This document shows positions 1 through 10,600 of a DNA stretch of 23,105 nt, piece by piece. The notes below the pieces were generated by a model. It did not search any database and had not been told where the DNA came from. It worked only from the letters and a program-made list of their open reading frames with translations. The position numbers were made by a program, and so were the translations under genes. The number at the start of each line of letters is the position of its first letter. Positions within the stretch are counted from its first letter, which is position 1. The DNA is from a virus. Location: IMG/VR virus record IMGVR_UViG_3300022905_000065, positions 1 through 23,105 of that record. One strand, given 5' to 3'.

Positions 1-1891
1 ACGGATAACTGTTCGTACTGACAAATGTCCACACCGAACCTGTAACTGTAAACTCCATTGTGTATCTTGCTGGTGTTAACACCACTGACCCTGTTGCTGG
101 ATTTGCAGCAACAATATCCTGTATAACTGATTCATTTTGTGTGCCTGCACTATCAACTGCTATATTAGACTTTTGTAATACTCCAGTTCCATTTGTAGTT
201 ACAGTTACATTAATACCTGTAACTGTTGCGCCTGCATAACTAGTACAATGAATTTTAGCAACTGTTCCTTCTCTTGCACTGCTTGCAGGACTAATGCTTT
301 CTAATATGTTTCGCACGTCTGCAATAGGACCATTTCCAAATCCTGCTGGATTTGGGCTAGTTAATCCTGTAATATCTAAAGTAAGCGCCACAGGTGCTGT
401 TAATATCTCAGTATCAACATATTCTTTATTTGTAACATCAGTAGCATCAGTCGGAGTTGCTACTCCAGCAATTTTTTGATTGTTGATTGTAATAGTGCCT
501 GTAGAATTAATATCTAACGGCACTGTTGAAGAAATACTACCTAAACTTGCATCTCCAGAAACCGTTAACGCACCTAATGTACCAATTGAAGTCAGACCAG
601 CGGCTGTTGCAACTGTATCACCTAGTCGTGTTTTAGAAAGTACTTGTGTATTTTCGATTCTGTATTCTTTACCAGTAGTTAAATCAACATCTTGATTAAA
701 TGTCCAATTTCCTGTTGATTGTAACCAAGATAACGTTTTATCAGTTGCACCTTTTAATGTAATGCCGCCGCCGTTTGCAGTAGTATCTGTTGGCGTATCC
801 GTTGTTCCTAATTCTATGTTAGGATCTTCTACTGTCATTGTTGCTGTATTAACAGTAGTAGTAGTTCCTTCAATAACTAAATTGCCTTCTACTGTAAGAT
901 CACCAGTAAATTTTCCTGACCCTGTAACATCAAGTTCAACAGTAGGAGTATCTTGATATAAACCAAATCTACGTGTGCTAGTGTCTAATGTAAATGCATC
1001 AATAAAATCACTTCCTTGAGGGACTCTAATTGAAAAATCGTAATTTAATTGTTTAAGTTCTATAGCTGTAGTAGTGCCGCTATTTACTGTTCTAAAAGCA
1101 GCATATTGCGAATCTCCGTATCCTACTATAACACCTTCATCACCTTTAACAAATAAACCGCCTTCCATTTGCTGATCAACTGCATTATTGTCTACATCAC
1201 GTTCGTTAGTTGCAACAAATGCCGAAGGCAAATACGAGTTTCCTTGACTGTCAATTAAGTTTTCTGCGTTTAATGCAGTACCTTGATACTTAAAATCAGC
1301 AATTTCAGTTGGATTAAAACCAACATTAATTTTTCTACCATACGCATATGGTAAAATAACTGATGCTGTATTAGGAGTAAATTCAAATCGACTATATATT
1401 CCTGCAAGTATTCCGCCTATATACAATGTCAAAACAGTTCTAATTTGGTTACTAGTATCTACCATTGTAACTGCTTCTACACCGGTTTTTCCTTGTGTTG
1501 AGTTATACTGCGGACCAACTAATACTAAGTCCGAACCGTCCCAAAAGTACAATTTATTTTCAGCATTGTCAATCCATAGATCACCTGATACTAAGTTTGT
1601 AGGTTGATTACTACTTACTGTAGGAGACCCTGCTGTTCTAAAACTCGAACCGTCATATATTTTTAATCTATTTTCGCCAGTATCGTACCATAGTTGTCCC
1701 TTTAAAGGATTACTAGGAGCACTAGTTGCTGCAAAATTTTCAATTATTTTAACAAAATTTTCGTTAAATGCTTCGCCAAACCCTTTATAATTTCGACCTA
1801 CTAATGTAATATCTGTAGATACTGTATCAATTACACCGTCTGTAAGTTCTACTAGCAACTCGCCGTTTGTTTTGTTTATTTTATAGCTCAT
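1..1891 (-). CDS. Tail fibre protein B, 3' end cut by window edge
   Basis: Probably a virion tail fibre subunit. I translated this frame by hand: it starts at ATG 1889-1891 and has no stop through position 2, giving 630 residues with the C-terminus missing. The ATG overlaps the stop of fibre A in an ATGA junction, and AGGAG at 1899-1903 lies 7 nt upstream. Residues about 60-125 hold two repeats, GQLWYDTGENRLKIYDG and GDLWIDNAENKLYFWDG, followed by LVGP; fibre A has the same pair, so the N-termini are paralogous. Residues about 330-410 carry a beta module (GTTTTVN, then IELGTTDTPTDTTANGGG) that recurs in T4-like marine phage fibres. TNKEYVD near residue 485 is a common trimeric-fibre motif. 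No collar domain or chaperone is visible before the edge. The distal part probably contacts the host surface; that role is inferred from family and position. Confidence 0.88.
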   Translation of the reverse strand, partial: MSYKINKTNGELLVELTDGVIDTVSTDITLVGRNYKGFGEAFNENFVKIIENFAATSAPSNPLKGQLWYDTGENRLKIYDGSSFRTAGSPTVSSNQPTNLVSGDLWIDNAENKLYFWDGSDLVLVGPQYNSTQGKTGVEAVTMVDTSNQIRTVLTLYIGGILAGIYSRFEFTPNTASVILPYAYGRKINVGFNPTEIADFKYQGTALNAENLIDSQGNSYLPSAFVATNERDVDNNAVDQQMEGGLFVKGDEGVIVGYGDSQYAAFRTVNSGTTTAIELKQLNYDFSIRVPQGSDFIDAFTLDTSTRRFGLYQDTPTVELDVTGSGKFTGDLTVEGNLVIEGTTTTVNTATMTVEDPNIELGTTDTPTDTTANGGGITLKGATDKTLSWLQSTGNWTFNQDVDLTTGKEYRIENTQVLSKTRLGDTVATAAGLTSIGTLGALTVSGDASLGSISSTVPLDINSTGTITINNQKIAGVATPTDATDVTNKEYVDTEILTAPVALTLDITGLTSPNPAGFGNGPIADVRNILESISPASSAREGTVAKIHCTSYAGATVTGINVTVTTNGTGVLQKSNIAVDSAGTQNESVIQDIVAANPATGSVVLTPARYTMEFTVTGSVWTFVSTNSYP

Positions 1892-3993
1892 GCTACGACT
1901 CCTGTGTAGATAATATAATTAATAGTTTGGAATGGGTTCATAATGTCAATAGGTGCACCAACTTCACTAAAATCACTACCTGCAGGAACAAGCACATCGC
2001 CACTGTTAGGCAATCTCTGTGATAAGTCTTCTGGACCAGTCTGTAAAGTTGATCCTTGAACCCCTGTCGGTAACTCGTCTCGACCGTCTACTTCTCTGTG
2101 TGCATAGAATTGCTGACCAGTAGCCGACTTCATATCGTGTTGGTGTTCTGGTAAGTTTTCTAAATCTATTGTAGTTGTATCAGTGCCATCAACAGCGCCT
2201 AGTACGCTTGCATTTGATCCTCTATTTCTAGTATCCGGATCATCAACCGGCGGAGTAAGGCCGCCCATTAACAAGTTACCTAGTGGGAATCTGCCTCTTA
2301 GATCAGGAAGATTAAAGTATCCAGCGCTTGGAGTAGGACCGTAATTTAAATCAATTAATACAAATAAATCGTTATATGTGCCTTGAGAAAGTTCTTGCCC
2401 GTTACAGAATTTCCATCCTGGAGGTTCTGAAAGACCAGCGTAAGGCATAATGCTGCCTATAGGTGTTAATCCTACAATGCTATTAAACAATGTTGATCTT
2501 GATATACGTTTTAAACCTTTATCTGACCCAGTTGTTCTGTCAATTAAAAATTCATCGCTAGACAAACTATTAGGTTCAGATGTTTTTTCACTAATAACTG
2601 TATTTTTTAATCTTAAAGTAAACTCTTTTACGCCGCCGCCTGTTTGTCCGTCAAATGCTTTTTCAACAGTTTCAACATCACCTTGCATTCTAAATGTAGT
2701 TGAACTTGTTAATTTGTCAGCGCTTCCAGCTTTGCCGCTAACGTTACCACTAACTTGGCCTTCTAAGTTTCCTAAGAAAGTAGTTGCATAAATTTTACGC
2801 CATCTTAAATCACTTCTACCAATGTTTCTAGTGTTGTTAAGATCAGGTAATATCAAATCACTAGCAGTAGTATCAACAACTAAATCATTATTACCTAATG
2901 TAATACTTTTTTGTACTCTAATCGAATCTCCGACATTAATTGACTTAGCAATGCCTGCACCACCTTTGACAACTAATGCACCATTGCTAATTGTAGTACT
3001 CTGTGTAACGTCATTTGTTGTAACAATTCCGCTAATTTTAACATTACCTGTAACATCTAGTGCTTCATCAGGAGCTTCGTTATTAATACCAACTCTTAAA
3101 CTTGAATCCACTCGCAGTACAGTATTACTATTTCCTGCGTTTCTAACTCTAAAGTCAATATTTGAGCCTTCGATGTTATGCTGTATAACGCCTGCGCTAC
3201 CTTCAACTCCGATATTAAGTTCTGCATTAATACCATATGCAATACCGCTGTTATTTTGTACATTTAATGGAAATACAGTAGTCGATTCTACGTCACTTCT
3301 TAAGAAATTAGCGGCCGGTATTGGTAAATTACTAACAATTAAACTTTCTGCCTTCTCAGCAGTACCATAGAATTTAACATTGTTAACGCCGTCGGCGTCA
3401 GTATCTCTATTTGCTAAGTTAATTCCAGGACGAATTTGCACGCCTGCAAATCCATTAATTGTTGCTTTAGGTGTAAATGTATCAAATGCAATAATAGCAA
3501 CAATGTTAGCATTAACTTGAATTTCAATGATTGTATATTCTGCATTATCTTGGCCAACAACAGTATTAGGTTGTGCACCAGTTGTTAATCCTTGACTAAA
3601 ACTTGGACCAACAAGTATCCAGTTAGAACCAGTAAACAAGTACAATTGCTGATTGTCGGTGTCTGCCCATAGATCACCTGCTAATGCTTGGGTAGTATCA
3701 GGCTCTGTAGTGCTCTTTTTAAGTCCGCTTGCTGATATCCAGATTGTTCCATCGTATATTAGCAATTGTTCTGTACTATTATTGTACCATAATTGACCTT
3801 CGATCGCATTTGACGGTTCTGTAGGACTTGCGAAGTTTTCTAATAAATGTAGTAAATCTTCGGCAATTGCAGCACCGTAACCTGTACTGTTTCTGCCAGG
3901 TAATTTAATACTAGTGTCAGTGTTAATTGTCTGATCTTCGACTACAATAGGGTCTTTTTCAGCACTATCAGTAAATTGTATTGTATATGCCAT
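1888..3993 (-). CDS. Tail fibre protein A with tail-collar domain (gp12-like C-terminus)
   Basis: A 701-residue fibre protein likely to be exposed at the baseplate and to bind the host surface. Residues about 66-135 hold two repeats (GQLWYNNSTEQLLIYDG and GDLWADTDNQQLYLFTG) matching those of fibre B. The middle is beta-rich, with VGINNEAPDEALDVTGNV and, near 388-431, NIGRSDLRWRKIYATTFLGN, a motif frequent in phage fibres. Residues about 513-577 form a phage tail-collar domain, seen as GSIMPYAGLSEPPGWKFCNG followed by YFNLPDLRGRFPLGN. LPEHQHD near 614-620 gives an HxH pair like the metal-binding histidines of T4 gp12, and the C-terminus NPFQTINYIIYTG is typical of collar proteins. It starts 4 nt after the previous gene's stop with only a weak GGGG (4003-4006), so translation is probably coupled. 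The collar call is firm; equivalence to T4 gp12 rather than a long fibre is not. Confidence 0.93.
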   Translation of the reverse strand: MAYTIQFTDSAEKDPIVVEDQTINTDTSIKLPGRNSTGYGAAIAEDLLHLLENFASPTEPSNAIEGQLWYNNSTEQLLIYDGTIWISASGLKKSTTEPDTTQALAGDLWADTDNQQLYLFTGSNWILVGPSFSQGLTTGAQPNTVVGQDNAEYTIIEIQVNANIVAIIAFDTFTPKATINGFAGVQIRPGINLANRDTDADGVNNVKFYGTAEKAESLIVSNLPIPAANFLRSDVESTTVFPLNVQNNSGIAYGINAELNIGVEGSAGVIQHNIEGSNIDFRVRNAGNSNTVLRVDSSLRVGINNEAPDEALDVTGNVKISGIVTTNDVTQSTTISNGALVVKGGAGIAKSINVGDSIRVQKSITLGNNDLVVDTTASDLILPDLNNTRNIGRSDLRWRKIYATTFLGNLEGQVSGNVSGKAGSADKLTSSTTFRMQGDVETVEKAFDGQTGGGVKEFTLRLKNTVISEKTSEPNSLSSDEFLIDRTTGSDKGLKRISRSTLFNSIVGLTPIGSIMPYAGLSEPPGWKFCNGQELSQGTYNDLFVLIDLNYGPTPSAGYFNLPDLRGRFPLGNLLMGGLTPPVDDPDTRNRGSNASVLGAVDGTDTTTIDLENLPEHQHDMKSATGQQFYAHREVDGRDELPTGVQGSTLQTGPEDLSQRLPNSGDVLVPAGSDFSEVGAPIDIMNPFQTINYIIYTGVVA
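1899..1903 (-). promoter_or_regulatory. Ribosome binding site for fibre B
   Basis: On the minus strand this reads AGGAG, 7 nt before the ATG at 1891. It lies inside the last codons of fibre A. It supports the 1891 start and gives fibre B its own initiation signal besides the ATGA stop-start coupling. Confidence 0.7.
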
Positions 3994-3997
3994 CTAA

Positions 3998-4612
3998 TTA
4001 TGCCCCATTAAAACCAGTTAAACTCTGTACCCTAACTGTATAATCAATTTGAATCAATCTATTGAGTGACTTTTGTACAGGATGGAATACAACGTGTGTT
4101 AGTAACCTGCCGTTGCCGTCAGCACTATATGCTTTTAACCCTAATTCGTCAAATACATAAAGGCTATCAGCATTAGTAGCAGTATCAAACGCATCTTGTC
4201 CATTAGGTTCACCGTAATCTAGCAAGCAAGTTACTAAAATATCAGTATAATTTGTGCCGCTAACGTGGCGAGTTTCAATTTTATTACGTGCAGGATCAAG
4301 ATTATTTACACTTCGATCATCTACTACTTTAGTAAATGTTTCGTTGTACAAACTAGCATTTGTACCAGTACTATTAGGTGTCAAATATGTAATAATACCA
4401 GTAGGGTCAACACTAGTGCCGCCGTTTCCAAAGCCCATTTGATAAATCCATCCTGTACCAGCATTGCCTAAACTTTCTGCAAGGCTAATACTCATATTTT
4501 CATAATGAATAGCATTGCGTTTGTCTACAATTACTTCACCAGTTTCTGGATTGTGTATTTTAATGTGTCCTTGTAGCAGCACACCGCTTTGTTCGTTTAA
4601 TTTATCTGTCAT
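3998..4612 (-). CDS. Virion structural protein of the baseplate/fibre region, 204 aa
   Basis: Function is not established. I recognise the sequence style from marine T4-like phages, where such proteins sit between the giant structural gene and the fibres. I chose ATG 4610-4612 (MTDKLNEQSG) because two AGGA boxes lie at 4616-4619 and 4621-4624, the latter with 8-nt spacing. The open frame extends 28 codons further upstream to 4696, but that would overlap the end of the giant gene and lose both boxes. Recognisable segments are GHIKIHNPETGEVIVDKRNA near residue 14, MGFGNGG near 60, TYLTPNSTGTNASLYNETF near 75, LLDYGEP near 128 and LLTHVVFHPVQKSLNR near 170. No signal peptide or membrane segment is seen. 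A compact adaptor joining fibres to the baseplate is a reasonable inference from position only. Confidence 0.85.
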   Translation of the reverse strand: MTDKLNEQSGVLLQGHIKIHNPETGEVIVDKRNAIHYENMSISLAESLGNAGTGWIYQMGFGNGGTSVDPTGIITYLTPNSTGTNASLYNETFTKVVDDRSVNNLDPARNKIETRHVSGTNYTDILVTCLLDYGEPNGQDAFDTATNADSLYVFDELGLKAYSADGNGRLLTHVVFHPVQKSLNRLIQIDYTVRVQSLTGFNGA

Positions 4613-4615
4613 AGT

Positions 4616-4624
4616 TCCTATCCT
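4616..4624 (-). promoter_or_regulatory. Double Shine-Dalgarno deciding the 4612 start
   Basis: On the minus strand this reads AGGATAGGA, giving AGGA copies 3 and 8 nt upstream of the ATG at 4612. The 8-nt copy has normal spacing. The alternative upstream ATG at 4696 lies within the giant gene, so the site decides the start. Confidence 0.7.
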
Positions 4625-4631
4625 GCTGTTG

Positions 4632-4639
4632 TATTTATC
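4632..4639 (-). promoter_or_regulatory. Candidate T4-type late promoter
   Basis: On the minus strand this reads CGATAAATA. It matches 7 of 8 bases of the T4 late promoter box TATAAATA, and it includes the stop codon of the giant gene (CGA TAA). It lies about 20 nt upstream of the 4612 start, so a transcript begun here would have a very short leader still holding the AGGA boxes. The 9-mer ATAAATACA is shared with the site upstream of the gp6-like gene. In such an AT-rich genome a chance match is possible. Confidence 0.35.
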
Positions 4640-7600
4640 GCGGCAGGTCAACTGTTGCTGCACGTAAGAATCTACTGATGTCAGAATCTGATTCACCTAA
4701 TGGTGTTCCAGGTACATTCCATAGTATTCCTTGACGTCTAACAACAATAACCTTAACGTTTTCGGTCGGTGTTTCTGTTAATGTTAATGTAGTACCGTCT
4801 ACACTAAATTCCGCTGGCAATGTAACATCGCCTTCTGGGCTATCTTGCGCAGTAAGAGTAGTAAAATTGTAGCTACTAATTGCGTTTTTACGCAAACGTC
4901 TGCCACCTACAAATACTTCAAACTCGTTTATACTACTTGGCTCAAAGTCTAGTGTGTAGTCTGCCGTTGTACCATTTGCTAAGAATTGTGTAGTTAATGT
5001 TTCGTCTTTGTATGGCATAGTTGCTGTAGGACCTTGGTTGTAAACATTTTCACCTGCTAAGTAAATTGCTTTAACACCAGTACCTAACGTACCTCTGCGT
5101 AATTGACTCAATACATTTCCATTTCTTACAAAATATTCGATACGCTCGCCTGCAATAAACAATATTCCAGGAACACTACTTGTTGGACTTGGTTCAGGAA
5201 GATTAGATCCATCTGTTACTGTAATACTTTGATCGTACCAGTTTAGATCAGCAGCAAGCATAACACCATTTCTATCGTCAAGACGCTTGTAATGTGTTCT
5301 ATTAAGCATATCTTTAAACTGACTCCATCCATACTTGTCAACTAATATAGGATCTGCAAAATGTAGCAATTCAATTACATCATTTTCTTCAATGCCTATA
5401 TCAATTTTAACATAACGTTTGTTATCAGTTACATAATAATGTACACTTGGTATTAGTAATTCGCCGTTTAGTGTAACCCATACATATTGTGCATCAAGTG
5501 CAGGCTTTGATAATTCAATTAGTCCAGCAGTTAAATGATTATATCTATACCAGTCGTCTGTCCCAACTGTTAGAGATACTCTGTCTACAACATCATACTG
5601 CTGTCTATCAAAGCCTTGCGAGTCATGGTTGCTAAACTGATACACTGTTATGATATCGCCTTCGTTGTATGCGCTATCAAGATGTAATATGCCAGGTGTT
5701 GATACAAACTCGTTATTTGTATCAAAATATCCATAACGGTATTCGCCATCATTAGTAACATACACATTTAATATGTCACCGTCTTGTTGATTAACTCTAG
5801 CCTTTAGTCTAATAGTACTACCTGTGCTGTTTGATTTTGATCCGGTAAACGTCCATTCAGTATTATAAGTTAATTCTACGTTATTTAAAAATACTTTTAT
5901 TTGCCTGTTATCGATCGTTCCTGCTGGAATTTGGAATTCTTCTAACTGATATTCACGCTTAGATGCCGTTGTTACAAATCGGCGTGTATACCCTGCATTA
6001 AGGATTTTGTTGTTAACTTTCACAACACTAAACCAAGCACTTGGTTCATTATTAAATGGTGTTTGGTTTAGTGCAAATTCTACAGTGCTGCCATCAGCAG
6101 TAAATGTATCAATTGACACTTCACTAAAGTTTTGTGTTTCGCCTTTAAAGAATGCATAACTTATTACACTACCTGCTTCTGGCGGTGTAGCTAATGATAT
6201 TACAGCATTATTAGGATAATCATAAGTATCATCACTTTGTTCAACTACATTATTTAATGCTTCACCATTTACAGTAATAAAGTACTGTAGCTCAGTATCA
6301 AATCTTACATTAGTTAAGAATTTATTAGTTGTACCGTCAGCAATAATATTATCAATATCAAGGATGTCAGTACCGCTTACTCCTAGTACTGCTAGATGTA
6401 CTTTTGCGTTTAATGCAGGTGCAGTATTGAATGTAATAGTCTTAGCAGCATAATCTACAGTATATGCATCAGCTGATATAATATTAAATCCTACTTTTAC
6501 AAACAAACTATTTGCTTGCAGTGGCGTAGTGTCTAAACTAAACGTTGTAGTTACACCATCACCTGTATAATTTCTTGACGTAATCTGACTGCTACCAGCT
6601 TGCGGTCTTTCATAAACTTTAATATCAACTGTGTCGAGCAGTTGTCCTGGTACTAATTCTTCCGGGCCTGCACTTGTAGTTTGTGTTACAAATCCGTCAC
6701 CGTCGATAGTAATGTCTTCAGCTCTTAGACCAGTTGCAGTTGAATAATTTAATGCTCCGCCTGTCAATATAGTATCGTAGCTGTTAGGATCAGGCAAATA
6801 TGTACCATCACTAGTTGTCTTTCTAATGATGATAATATCACCTGCTTGGTTAGCAAGATCAAGGCCATCATTATCAAGGAACACTACTTGTGTTACACCA
6901 TCGCCTGTAATACTCTGACATATTGCGTTCGGATTTGTTACAGGGTTAACTGTACCGTAGTTAATATCATCTACTCTTACACCATTTTTATAAACGTTAT
7001 AAACAACTCCACTTGCTAATGGCGCTGCAAGATCAAGACTTATAGTCGAACCGTCAAGTTCGAATATTTCATCTTCAAACGATGTGTCATAGCTATCCCA
7101 AGTTTCTTCATACCATCCTTCAGAATCCCATCCTCGGCCGCCGCTAAAGTCAAAGCTCTTAACTTCTACTCCGCCATAATCAAGACCAGTCATAAGTTGA
7201 TTTAAATCGTTACCAGGCATTCCTGTAGTAGGTGTATAATAATTATTAATTCTGTCTTGAGCTTGCATTAAGTTGATAGATTTTTTATATTCAACTCTTA
7301 TTAGTTTATTAGCTTCTGGAGCATTAGTAAATTCAATTTGCCCGTAATAACGATCATACCCTTTGGTAGTATCAAGTACATTAGTATAAGTGTACTCGCT
7401 ATTTAATGCCTCTTGATTGCTAACAAATACCTTTACATTTGATTTTAATAAATCCATTGGCCAAACTAAATCAAACTCAAATTTATTGCCACTTGCTGTA
7501 AATGTCTCAGTATGATTCAATACTGTATAAACATATGTTCCTGTAGTCCTGTCAAACTTAACAATAGTGTGCATTCCTCTAACAGGACTTTCGCCTATTT

Positions 7601-10600
7601 GAACACTGTAAGTAGCAGCTTCGCCATCATCTTCAATATTGTTTAATTCTGATATCGTAGGAGCAGTGTAATAACCATTACCTGAACTTATTACATCAAC
7701 TTTAGTTACTGTGCCGTTAGTTCCAATATGTGCTTTTAATATTGCGCCCGAGCCGCTATCACTTGACAACAACAGCACAGGAGCACTCCTATATCCGCTA
7801 CCAGGATTAACTACTTCAACTTTTACAACTTTGTATCCATTATTGTCTAACCAATTTTTATTTGGATATGTTTCAATATTAGCATTTACTCCAACTAAAA
7901 CACCGTCTTGCACTTTTACAGATTGTGGAAGAATTTTTCCTTCAACTGTATCGTATGCCGGAGGTAAGTCAAAATCAGTAACTACAGTACTTGTGTTGTC
8001 AAGTCCTTGATATGCGCTTAGGTACTCTCTAATTTTAGTGCCAAACGGTTTAACTTCTTTAATGTATGATTCGTAGCTTGGAAGATTATCGTTGTTAAAC
8101 GTGATATCTTCTCGTAGCATTCCAACATTATGTTTAGCTTTAATAAAACTAGTTTTAAACGCCCAGTCAATATAAGTCTGTTCGCTAAATGCATAGCGCA
8201 GGCTTGCAAAGAATAATGCATTAAAGTCAACTAATAAATCATCAATGAACAAATCATTTTTAATAGATTCTAAAATAGTTCTAAGTTCAATAACTGGCTC
8301 ACTATCGTAAATTTTTGTATCAAAACTTATAGTATCAAACCCTGTAGACGATTCAGCTGAATCATACAATGTAGATTTAAATTGAATTGTTCCGTCTTGT
8401 CTGCCTACTGTTTTATAATTTATAGTATAATCTTCAGTATCTTGACTATCTATTTTCTCCAACAATAGCCATCCGCCTGAACCTATTGTAGATATTTTAA
8501 TAACATCACCAATAGCGTCATTTAATGCAGTAAGCTCATAGCTATTATCAATTAGATAATCAATTTCAGTTAACTCGCTATATCCAGTAGCATACCAGTC
8601 TGCATAATCCCAATACAATCTTACATTATAGCTTTGACTTTTTATTCTGTTCCATGATCTTGATTCACTAATTCTTTCGTAAATTGCCCATTTACCTTGA
8701 ATCGTAGTATCACTGTTAACTAATACAGTAAATCTTCTTACAGTTAACGTAGGAGTATCATTATAATTTTCTCCAGATTGAATAACATTAACTCCATTTA
8801 CTCGACCTAAATTATCAATAGTCGTTTGTAGTTCTGCTCCCGAACCCTCGCCAGTAATAGTTACAGTAGGTGGAACTCTATAACCTCTACCTGGGTCTAC
8901 AATATTAACTGTTATAATTTTACCATTAACTACTACAGGCGTTAACACAGCTTGTGTTGCCTTTGCAACACCAACAAATGCTAAATCATCTATTGTATCA
9001 ACTTCTGCATCCCATTGCGCAGAAACTGCTGTTGGAGCAGGGTCGGCATTAAACAATGTGGTAAAGATCTTGTCATCTACAATTAAGTTTTCCTTAAGAA
9101 TAAGATTAGTTCTTTCAACAAACTGTTTTAATGCTTCGGCTCTATTAATAAACCAACTCTGTCTCGGTTTGTTAAGTGAACCGTACTTTTGCTTAGTGCT
9201 TAAACTTGGATCAGGAACAACACGATATTGTTCGTCATATCCAATTAAACTATCGTACCATTTTCTAATAATATCTCTGTTAGGCTGACTTGTTTCTAGT
9301 CCTTCTGATATAATCTGATATTGATTATGAACGTTTTGATTTTGATTATCAATAGTCCAGAATTGTGTACTTAACGCAACGTCAGTTCCCTTGATAAATC
9401 TTTCAACATTATACATTACAAAGCTGCTCGGACTAATTAAGCCAACAAATGTATATCCTTTAGCAACTGGATCAGCAATATAATCAGCAACATCACTGAT
9501 ATTAATATTTCTAAATTCTACATCTGGAATAGTTTTCTTGTTAGCGACCCAGAAATAATAAGTTGTCTTAAATGTACCTGCTATACTGTCGTACTTGCGC
9601 TTAGTACTGTAAGTACTATCTCCATATAAACTTGTTCCGCTATAACCTTTTGCGAATCCATTTTCAGTATCAGCTTGAGCATCCCATACGCTAGGTAACA
9701 CGGTTGATTCTACCCACTCGAAGACATCGATACTATTACCTTGGAATAATTTACTCCAGTTTTGTGTGCTATAAATTACATCTCCTTGATACGGGTTGTA
9801 GAATTTAGCGTTAGTTAGATTCCACCATACTTCGCCTACGTGTTCACTGCCCCAACTATTAGTTACATCAATAGTAGTACCAGAAACAGTAGAAGTGTCA
9901 TATAATGCAGGATCGTAATATGTTTTAAATGTTAATTCTTGTTCAGCAACCCCTGCAACTTTTCCTTGAATTGGATCAATATAATCTAAGTAAGTTAATA
10001 ACTGATTGTCCTTTGTATCGTATAGGAACATCTTTTTAATTTTATCAATATCAACTGTTGGTTTAGCAACTCTATGCGTAGTCCACATTGTACTAAATTT
10101 GTTGTTAGAAAAATCTAATACTTGTCCAATTCTAGATCCATCAACTTTATTAGGTAATCCAACATATAAGTGATTATTTTTAGCAAGTATATTTCTGCCA
10201 AAGTAATTTACGTCAGCATCTGCTATTTGTACTGTTTGTGCAAGTATCATCGCTGACGATACTTTTTCGTAAACATATACAACTCCTACGTCAGCAATTA
10301 TATTTTTAAAACTTGTAAAATTGCCGTCAAACACAGTTTGGTAATTGTCAAAATATGTCTTAGCATCTGAATCTGCATTTCTAGCAGAGATATGTAGTTT
10401 CTCACCGTCAAACTGTAATTTCCAGCCAAACATCTCTGCACGCTCATTTTTAGGACTATTTAATATTTGTGATAATTCAAATACTCCATTAACTTGCTTG
10501 TATATATAAACTACACCTTGATCAGCAAGGAGGTCATCATTTAACGGAGCACTAATTGCAATCACAGTTCCGTCGTCTGATATTGCTATTGCTTGACCAA

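Noticed and set aside
853-864. Trinucleotide run (ACT x4 on the coding strand)
   Set aside because: Encodes the Thr run of a common fibre module; too short to argue for slippage-based phase variation.
294-956. Series of short plus-strand open frames
   Set aside because: They are complementary to the clearly coding fibre B frame, which stays open over the whole stretch, and have no recognisable protein content.
2822-3370. Plus-strand open frame of 182 codons
   Set aside because: It lies wholly inside fibre A on the opposite strand and its translation is a low-complexity L/S/P/T-rich shadow; no RBS or family resemblance.
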